The notes under the pieces were generated by a model. The model saw nothing but the letters and a program-made list of their open reading frames with translations, ran no database searches and was not told the DNA's origin. Source: BOKV01 sp049289295 (GTDB taxonomy: Bacteria; Pseudomonadota; Alphaproteobacteria; Rhizobiales; Rhizobiaceae). From it: a stretch of DNA of 64,000 bases. The translations under genes were made by a program, and so were the position numbers. The stretch lies in the NCBI GenBank assembly GCA_049289295.1, contig JBATLL010000075.1:62001-126000 (forward strand), in the 5' to 3' direction. Position 1 is the stretch's first letter. Every line of letters starts with the position of its first letter. This document shows, piece after piece, positions 59,116 through 64,000 of the stretch.

Positions 59116-60405
59116 ATGGCTGAACGACGCAGCGCACAAAAAAAGGCAAGCGAAAATGGCGAACATGAACCAGGTGCGGCCAAGGCCGATCTGGTAATCG
59201 CGGGCGGCGGCTATGTCGGACTGTGTATTGCGTTGTCCGTGAAGCAGGCAGCGCCCCATCTGAAGATTGCCGTGATCGATGCCATACCCGCAGAAGCTAT
59301 CGAGAATGATACGCGTGCCTCGGCAATTGCCGCTGCAGCCGTCCGCATGCTTGAAGCCATAGGCATCTGGAGTGAGGTGGAGGCAGACACGCAACCGATC
59401 AACGAAATGATCGTCACCGACAGCCGCCTCAATGATGTGGCGCGCCCGGTGTTCCTGACATTCGCCAATGATGTTGTACCGGGGGCTGCGCCTTCTGGAC
59501 CCTTTGCACACATGCTGCCCAATCGCTCGCTGATAAAGGCGCTGCGCAGGGCATCGCTTGCCCTGGGCGTTGAGCTGATCAATGGAGACAGTATCAGCGG
59601 CTTCAAGAATACGGGGTCTGGCGTGGAAGTTCAAAGCCGATCTGGCAAGGTCTGGCATGCAAGGCTTCTTGTGGCAGCCGATGGCGTCCGCTCAAAATTG
59701 CGGGAGCTTGCTGGTATCAGAACCATCCACTGGCCGTATGACCAGATGGGAATAGTGGTTACGGTGTGTCACGAGCGGCCTCATGAGGGGCGCGCAGAGG
59801 AACATTTCTTGCCTGCTGGTCCGTTTGCGATCCTGCCCCTGCCGGGCAATCGCTCGTCGCTGGTCTGGACTGAATGCACCGCGGACGCCAAACGGCTCGT
59901 CGAATGCGACGCGCTTACCTTTGATCTCGAACTGGAACGACGCTTTGGTCACAAGCTTGGAGCAATTTCGGTGGAAGGCGAACGAAAGGCGTTTCCGCTT
60001 GGACTCACCCTTGCCCGCGACTATGTGCGCGAGCGGTTTGTCCTGGCGGGGGATGCTGCCCACGGGGTTCATCCCATCGCAGGCCAGGGCCTGAACCTCG
60101 GTTTCAAGGATGCGGCAGCGCTTGCGGAGACAATCGTGGAAGCCGACAGGCTCGGGCTCGACTTCGGACTGACGAGCGTGCTTGAGCGCTATCAGATGTG
60201 GCGGCGATTCGAGACGGTTCAGATGGGCGTGACAACGGACGTGCTCAATCGGCTATTTTCAAATGACAATCCGATTCTTCGAATTGCGCGTGATGTGGGG
60301 CTTGGCGCTGTCGACCGGATGCCCGGCCTGAAGCGCTACTTCATTTCGCAGGCAGCGGGTAACCGGCCAGGCTTGCCGCGCCTGCTTCAGGGCAGTGCCA
60401 TCTAG
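59116..60405 (+). CDS. UbiH/Coq6-family FAD hydroxylase
   Basis: A 429-residue flavin monooxygenase for ring hydroxylation in ubiquinone synthesis. It has the FAD motif VIAGGGYVGLCIALSV, the DG motif (LLVAADGVRSKLREL), and the GD motif (VLAGDAAHGVHPIAGQGLNLGFKDAAALAE). Which of the three ring positions it acts on cannot be told from sequence; alphaproteobacteria have UbiL, UbiH-like enzymes. ATG 59116 has GGAAAGG just upstream; ATG 59089 is in frame but lacks a site. It is divergent from tesB and convergent with the Trm112-like gene. Confidence 0.92.
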   Translation: MAERRSAQKKASENGEHEPGAAKADLVIAGGGYVGLCIALSVKQAAPHLKIAVIDAIPAEAIENDTRASAIAAAAVRMLEAIGIWSEVEADTQPINEMIVTDSRLNDVARPVFLTFANDVVPGAAPSGPFAHMLPNRSLIKALRRASLALGVELINGDSISGFKNTGSGVEVQSRSGKVWHARLLVAADGVRSKLRELAGIRTIHWPYDQMGIVVTVCHERPHEGRAEEHFLPAGPFAILPLPGNRSSLVWTECTADAKRLVECDALTFDLELERRFGHKLGAISVEGERKAFPLGLTLARDYVRERFVLAGDAAHGVHPIAGQGLNLGFKDAAALAETIVEADRLGLDFGLTSVLERYQMWRRFETVQMGVTTDVLNRLFSNDNPILRIARDVGLGAVDRMPGLKRYFISQAAGNRPGLPRLLQGSAI

Positions 60406-60441
60406 AGGCACCAGACGACCTGCACATCCGAACTGCCGCGA

Positions 60442-60669
60442 TCAGTCCAATTCACTTTCCCCCAGGGGTCGCGCTTCCGAGGGCAGCATCAGCGGTATGC
60501 CGTTTCGTACCGGATATGCCAGGCGTGCTGCTCGGGAAATCAGCTCGTTTGCCTGACGATCATAAGCCAGCGAAGTATGCGTAAGCGGACAGACGAGGAA
60601 TTCCAGCATCCTTGGACCTGGCTGGTGTGCATCCTTGGTATTCCTGCTGCTGTCTTTCGCCATTTCCAC
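60442..60669 (-). CDS. Trm112/YcaR-family small protein
   Basis: A 75-residue protein with the Trm112-like fold: MLEFLVCPLTHTSLAYDRQANELISRAARLAYPVRNGIPLMLPSEARPL. The first CPxT pair is CPLT (one cysteine), so the zinc-binding pairs seen in Trm112 are incomplete; the AYPVRNGIP segment is typical. Eukaryotic Trm112 activates methyltransferases; the bacterial family role is unknown. The first 20 residues are poorly conserved; the start may be 60669 or 60663. It follows the LON-domain gene by 6 bases. Confidence 0.85.
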   Translation of the reverse strand: MEMAKDSSRNTKDAHQPGPRMLEFLVCPLTHTSLAYDRQANELISRAARLAYPVRNGIPLMLPSEARPLGESELD

Positions 60670-60675
60670 CCAGCC

Positions 60676-61347
60676 CTACTGCAAGGTTCCACCATGTTCA
60701 CCGCCACTGCGCGCCAGGGCAATCTCGGTGATGGCGACAAGGGTTTCAGCGCGTGAGCGGATATCTTCGGCCTCAAGCAGTGCCTGCTTTTCCGCCGGGC
60801 CATAGGGACTCATCATGGATAGCGCCGTCACCAGGGTTTCATTTGATGCCTTGCGCACCGACTCCCAGTCCGCCTCCATGCCATTTGCATCCAGATAGCG
60901 GCGGAAGGCTTCGAGCAACGCTTCACGGTCAACCTCTGCGCCATCATCCTTTCCTTCCAGGTCTGCGCCAAGAAGGTCAATGTTGCATCGGCGATATCCG
61001 TTTTTACCATCCACTTCTTCCAGGATGCGATAGCGTGCTATGCCATTCAGTGTGATGAGGTAGCGTCCATCGCCCGTTTCCTGAAAAGCGGTGATGCGTC
61101 CAAGGCAACCAACCGAGCAGAGTTCAGGTTCAGCGCCGGAATCCTGCACTGCGTCGAAGCGCGGCTGCACCATAGCGATTACCCGCTGTGAACCTAGCGC
61201 ATCATCGATCATGGCCAGGTAGCGCGGTTCAAAAATGTTCAACGGCATCTGGCCGCCCGGCAAAAGCAGGGCGCCTGACAATGGAAAAACCGGAACCGGG
61301 TTTCGAATGTCTGCCGGATTGAGATATTGGCGGTTGCCAGCTTTCAT
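60676..61347 (-). CDS. LON N-terminal-domain protein (no ATPase/protease)
   Basis: A 223-residue protein consisting only of the LON substrate-binding domain: VPVFPLSGALLLPGGQMPLNIFEPRYLAMIDDAL, then GCLGRITAFQETGDGRYLITLNGIARYRILEE, ending in helices. It lacks the AAA+ and protease parts of Lon. Such stand-alone proteins are widespread in alphaproteobacteria, of unknown role. It lies between cnoX (62 bases) and the Trm112-like gene (6 bases). Confidence 0.9.
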   Translation of the reverse strand: MKAGNRQYLNPADIRNPVPVFPLSGALLLPGGQMPLNIFEPRYLAMIDDALGSQRVIAMVQPRFDAVQDSGAEPELCSVGCLGRITAFQETGDGRYLITLNGIARYRILEEVDGKNGYRRCNIDLLGADLEGKDDGAEVDREALLEAFRRYLDANGMEADWESVRKASNETLVTALSMMSPYGPAEKQALLEAEDIRSRAETLVAITEIALARSGGEHGGTLQ

Positions 61348-61409
61348 GCCTGCCTCCTACCGATACAACTGTGTCGGACTTGTCCGAACTCAAGAGGCAA
61401 TTTCTGTTT

Positions 61410-62402
61410 TCACGAAAACAAAGCGGATGAAAGCCGTCGGCGCGCAGACAAGGTATCAGGGTCTGTTGGTCCCCAGGCCTCGAAGAACTTCAGGAGTTGC
61501 TCGCGCGCGCCATCTTCCTTCCACTTCCTGTCCCGGCGAATGATTTCCAGCAGGCTGTCGGCCGCTTCCTCACGCCTGCCCCTGGCATTGAGCGCCAGGG
61601 CCAGATCAAAGCGGGCCTGCCAGTCCTTCGGATTTGCCTCGATCAGCAGGTTGAGTTCATCGAGTTCACCAACGCTGGAAGCCTGTTCGGCGATTTCGAT
61701 GGCAGATGCCAGTCCGGCCGCTGCAGGCTGCGACCGCTTGTTTTCAGGGATCGCCTGCAGCATGGCACGCGCCCGGTCCAGTTCGCCCTGCTCCATGTAG
61801 AGCATGCCGATGCCTGCCAATGCGGCAACATTTTCCGGCTCTTCCTGCAGTATCGCGGCATAAAGGCCAGCGGCTTCACCGGTTGCACCAGAAGCTGCAT
61901 GCCTTGCCGCATCTTCAAGCATCGCATCAATCGGGGATGGACCGATGGGTCCTGCCAGTTTCTCGACAAACTTGCGGATTTCTCCTTCGGGCTTGGCACC
62001 CATGAATGCGTCAACTGGCTGACCCTTGGAAAAGGCGACGACTGCCGGAATTGACTGAATGTCCATCTGCCCGGCAATCTGGGGATGGTCGTCAATGTTC
62101 ATCTTTACCAGTCTGACTGCGCCCCTTGTCTCGCCGACAACCTTCTCCAATGCAGGAGCAAGCTGCTTGCAAGGACCGCACCACGGTGCCCAGAAATCTA
62201 CCAGAACGGGCCGGTTGGCCGACTCCTCGATGACTTCATGCATGAAGTTCGCTGTCGAGACTTCGAGGACAGGTTCTGGTCCGCGCGGACGGGAATTGCC
62301 GACGTCGGAACCGAACGAGATTTCATTTTCCGGCACTGCGCCAAAACCCTGGCTGAAGCTTGCCTTGATCTGCGGATTTCCATCATTGTTGTTCATGGCC
62401 AA
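61410..62402 (-). CDS. cnoX: CnoX-type thioredoxin with TPR domain
   Basis: A 330-residue protein: a thioredoxin domain with a full WCGPC site (C75 and C78, in FWAPWCGPCKQL) and cis-proline in SIPAVVAF, followed by a C-terminal TPR-like domain (from about 180: EAAGLYAAILQEEPENVAALAGIGMLYMEQGELDRARAMLQ). This is the CnoX/YbbN family, which holds unfolded proteins and passes them to DnaK and GroEL. The E. coli protein has a non-redox SQHC site; here WCGPC is active-looking. It is 62 bases before the LON gene and 6 bases after the deacylase. Confidence 0.9.
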   Translation of the reverse strand: MAMNNNDGNPQIKASFSQGFGAVPENEISFGSDVGNSRPRGPEPVLEVSTANFMHEVIEESANRPVLVDFWAPWCGPCKQLAPALEKVVGETRGAVRLVKMNIDDHPQIAGQMDIQSIPAVVAFSKGQPVDAFMGAKPEGEIRKFVEKLAGPIGPSPIDAMLEDAARHAASGATGEAAGLYAAILQEEPENVAALAGIGMLYMEQGELDRARAMLQAIPENKRSQPAAAGLASAIEIAEQASSVGELDELNLLIEANPKDWQARFDLALALNARGRREEAADSLLEIIRRDRKWKEDGAREQLLKFFEAWGPTDPDTLSARRRLSSALFS

Positions 62403-62408
62403 AGCCTT

Positions 62409-62966
62409 TCATTCCTGTATTGCGCTGTCTGGCGCCGTCGCGATCTGCGCGTCGGCATCTTCCCCGTCCACAGTGGATAGCTGAACAACCACCGGTTCAT
62501 GCTCGACATGCGAAAGGAAGCGCAAAAGATCCGCCTTAGAGATGGTGGTCGTCATCGTATTCTTCAACGGGTGGCAGTTGATCAGCTCATGGCGAAGCAA
62601 GGGCGCATCAATGAACAATCTGACGCGCTTGTGTGTGTCGTTCATTACAGAAAAGGCTGTTACCGATCCGGGTTCAACGCCCAGAAATTCCATCAGACGA
62701 TCCGCATTCGCGAACGACAATCTGGAGCTTGCTCCAACCAGTGGATGAATCCGATTCATGGGAATCCGCGCATGGCCCTCCGCGACAATCAGGAAATAAT
62801 TGTCCTTCTTGTCCTTGACGAAAAGGTTCTTGGTGTGGCCGCCTTCAATGCGCTGGTGAAGCGCGGTGCTCTGTTCTACGGTAAAGACAGCTTCGTGCTG
62901 ATGCGTTTCGGTCTCAATTCCCAATGACTGGAGTAGATCGAACAATTGTTGCGGCGTCGCCGGCAT
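62409..62966 (-). CDS. Prolyl-tRNA deacylase (YbaK/ProX)
   Basis: A 185-residue trans-editing enzyme that clears Ala-tRNA(Pro) or Cys-tRNA(Pro). It has HEAVFTVEQSTALHQRIEGGHTKNLFVKDKKDNYFLIVAEG, with the conserved lysine of KNLFVKDKK, VEPGSVTAFSVMND and the C-terminal HPLKNTMTTTISKADLLRFL. These are ProX-group features (stand-alone YbaK-like domain). It is the first gene of the run deacylase-cnoX-LON-Trm112. Confidence 0.9.
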   Translation of the reverse strand: MPATPQQLFDLLQSLGIETETHQHEAVFTVEQSTALHQRIEGGHTKNLFVKDKKDNYFLIVAEGHARIPMNRIHPLVGASSRLSFANADRLMEFLGVEPGSVTAFSVMNDTHKRVRLFIDAPLLRHELINCHPLKNTMTTTISKADLLRFLSHVEHEPVVVQLSTVDGEDADAQIATAPDSAIQE

Positions 62967-63070
62967 ATCGGTTTCCCATTCTGCATACCCACAAGATGGC
63001 TCTATTCATTAGCGCCGCCGGGATCAAGCTTCGAGCATCATACAAAGCCCGTTTGATCGAACTGGCATCA

Positions 63071-63134
63071 CCTGTTTCTTATCGCAAACAGGCTCAAGAT
63101 TCCTGTTGCAATAAAATCCGCCATGCGCCATACA
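63071..63134 (+). promoter_or_regulatory. Candidate tRNA-Gly promoter and hairpin
   Basis: TTGCAA (63106-63111), 17 bases, CATACA (63129-63134) is the best promoter-like pair before the tRNA. A 7-base-pair inverted repeat CCTGTTT/AAACAGG with an 8-base loop (63071-63092) lies just upstream. Both are weak calls. Confidence 0.3.
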
Positions 63135-63167
63135 GTGCCGCGCGCCGACAAGGACGTGCGCAAGTGA

Positions 63168-63242
63168 GCGGGTGTAGCTCAGGGGTAGAGCACAACCTTG
63201 CCAAGGTTGGGGTCGAGGGTTCGAATCCCTTCGCCCGCTCCA
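63168..63242 (+). tRNA. tRNA-Gly (GCC)
   Basis: A complete cloverleaf: acceptor GCGGGTG paired with CGCCCGC via one G-T pair, D arm GCTC/GAGC, anticodon stem CAACC/GGTTG with loop TTGCCAA (anticodon GCC), variable loop, T arm GGGTTCGAATCCC, discriminator T, and encoded CCA at the 3' end. It is read on the plus strand, in a 480-base gap between the deacylase and the dehydratase genes. Confidence 0.98.
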
Positions 63243-63281
63243 GTTTTTCCAGCCAGATTGTCATTCAATTGAACAACACGC

Positions 63282-63305
63282 AGGTTGCGGTTCCCGCAAC
63301 CTTTT
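63282..63305 (+). terminator. Rho-independent terminator after tRNA-Gly
   Basis: AGGTTGCGG pairs with CCGCAACCT (9 base pairs, 3-base loop), followed by TTT. It lies 40 bases after the tRNA. The rest of the gap 63306-63446 holds nothing that I recognise except a likely promoter region for the next gene. Confidence 0.75.
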
Positions 63306-63446
63306 GCGGCCAACTGAGGGCATTTCTGCTTCGGGGTTCATCGCCAACGCGCTGTCCCTGCACACCATCATGCCGATTGAGAATGTTCCCGAGCCATGCA
63401 AGTCTAATCTGAACAGATGCCACCTGGAAGGGATGCTGGTGAAGTG

Positions 63447-64000
63447 ATGGGAACAAGGAAAAAACCCGAAGATCTGCGTTCACGCCGCTGGTTCAACGAT
63501 CCCGGCGACCCGGAAATGTCGGCGCTCTATCTGGAACGCTATCTCAATTATGGTCTGACGCGGGCGGAACTGCAAAATGGTGGGCCGATCATCGCAATAG
63601 CCCAGACCGGGTCCGACCTGTCTCCCTGCAATCGGCATCATATTGAACTGGCAAAACGGGTACGCGATGGCATCATCGCTTCCGGGGGTACGCCGCTGGA
63701 AGTACCGGTACATCCCATTCAGGAAACGGGAAAACGGCCAACAGCGATGCTTGACCGCAATCTCGCTTACCTGTCGCTTGTCGAAACGCTGTTCGGCTAT
63801 CCGATCGATGGCGTGGTCCTGATGATCGGTTGCGACAAGACAACGCCAGCGCTGCTGATGGCATCTGCGACGGTGGGTATTCCGGCAATCGCCCTATCCG
63901 TCGGGCCAATGCTCAATGGCTGGCTCAGGGGAGAGCGCACGGGTTCAGGCACGATTGTGTGGAAAGCGCGCCAATTGCGGGCATCTGGTGAAATCGATGA
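63447..64000 (+). CDS. IlvD/EDD-family sugar-acid dehydratase (3' end cut)
   Basis: The first 184 residues of an iron-sulphur dehydratase of the IlvD/EDD family, cut by the window edge; family length is about 570-600. LRSRRWFNDPGDPEMSALYLERYLNYGL at the N-terminus, QTGSDLSPCNRHH and MIGCDKTTPALLMA with cluster cysteines, and TGSGTIVWKARQL fit the branch that includes D-xylonate and L-arabonate dehydratases, rather than IlvD of branched-chain amino acids. The substrate is inference. It starts at ATG 63447 with GGTGAAG before it. The terminator after the tRNA separates it from the tRNA. Confidence 0.9.
   Translation, partial: MGTRKKPEDLRSRRWFNDPGDPEMSALYLERYLNYGLTRAELQNGGPIIAIAQTGSDLSPCNRHHIELAKRVRDGIIASGGTPLEVPVHPIQETGKRPTAMLDRNLAYLSLVETLFGYPIDGVVLMIGCDKTTPALLMASATVGIPAIALSVGPMLNGWLRGERTGSGTIVWKARQLRASGEID

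Noticed and set aside
1..64000. Mobile elements, prophage, CRISPR arrays, defence islands
   Set aside because: No transposase, integrase, repeat-spacer array or anomalous gene block was seen; every cluster is standard core genome.

Overview
The window is a stretch of core chromosome from an alphaproteobacterium, most likely order Hyphomicrobiales (Rhizobiales). The reasons are the gene order (trpFBA-accD-folC; hisB-DUF2628-hisHAFE-coaA next to hslUV; the cluster maf-aroE-coaE-dnaQ-secB; hemE-hemJ-rho-mnmE-mnmG-rsmG-parA-parB), an AccD that has lost its zinc ribbon, an AddAB recombinase, and promoter motifs of alphaproteobacterial type. I cannot fix the family or genus. I count 65 protein genes (the first and last cut by the window edges) and one tRNA-Gly(GCC). 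I see no rRNA, insertion sequence, prophage, CRISPR array or other sign of transfer. Coding density is very high.

Layout. 1-4.5 kb: addB (3' end) and addA, DNA break repair. 4.6-10.2 kb: trxA facing the minus-strand run trpF-trpB-trpA-accD-folC. 10.3-14 kb: CorA/ZntB-type transporter, a small metalloprotease-like protein, DUF2852, PHB depolymerase. 14.2-19.6 kb: pyrF, flavin reductase, dnaJ, dnaK behind a clear heat-shock promoter, then alkB. 19.6-24.4 kb: the his operon with coaA. 24.5-27.5 kb: hslV-hslU and a DUF1402 exported protein. 27.5-31.7 kb: XRE regulator, Smr, MltA, Tim44-like, FxsA, SecB. 31.7-35.4 kb: dnaQ, coaE, aroE, maf and a PPDK-type regulatory kinase/phosphatase, joined by 4-base overlaps. 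35.4-35.8 kb: the probable chromosomal replication origin. 35.8-44.7 kb: hemE, hemJ, rho, mnmE, mnmG, rsmG, parA, parB, with parS sites. 44.7-49 kb: holA, lptE, leuS. 49-56 kb: yggS, an L,D-transpeptidase-like protein, an OmpR-type response regulator with a cyclic-nucleotide-binding-fold protein, xthA, lolA-like, ftsK. 56-64 kb: amtB-glnK behind a sigma-54 promoter, tesB, a UbiH-type hydroxylase, Trm112-like, LON-domain protein, CnoX-type thioredoxin, prolyl-tRNA deacylase, tRNA-Gly, and the start of an IlvD/EDD-family dehydratase.

The main point of interest is that the window probably holds the origin of replication. The 417-base gap between the regulatory-protein gene and hemE has four exact matches to the DnaA box TTWTNCACA, an AT-rich stretch, a 17-base interrupted palindrome and four GANTC (CcrM-type) sites within 80 bases. 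It lies at the locus used as oriC in Caulobacter and Rickettsia, and gene direction switches there. A perfect 16-base parS follows 4.4 kb away, next to parAB. Other regulatory signals I can read directly are a consensus RpoH promoter for dnaK, a similar one for trxA, a near-perfect sigma-54 site for glnK-amtB, a perfect CtrA box before ftsK, a 32-base palindrome before glnK and a TGC-rich repeat before phaZ. I found no gene cluster that looks like an undescribed system.
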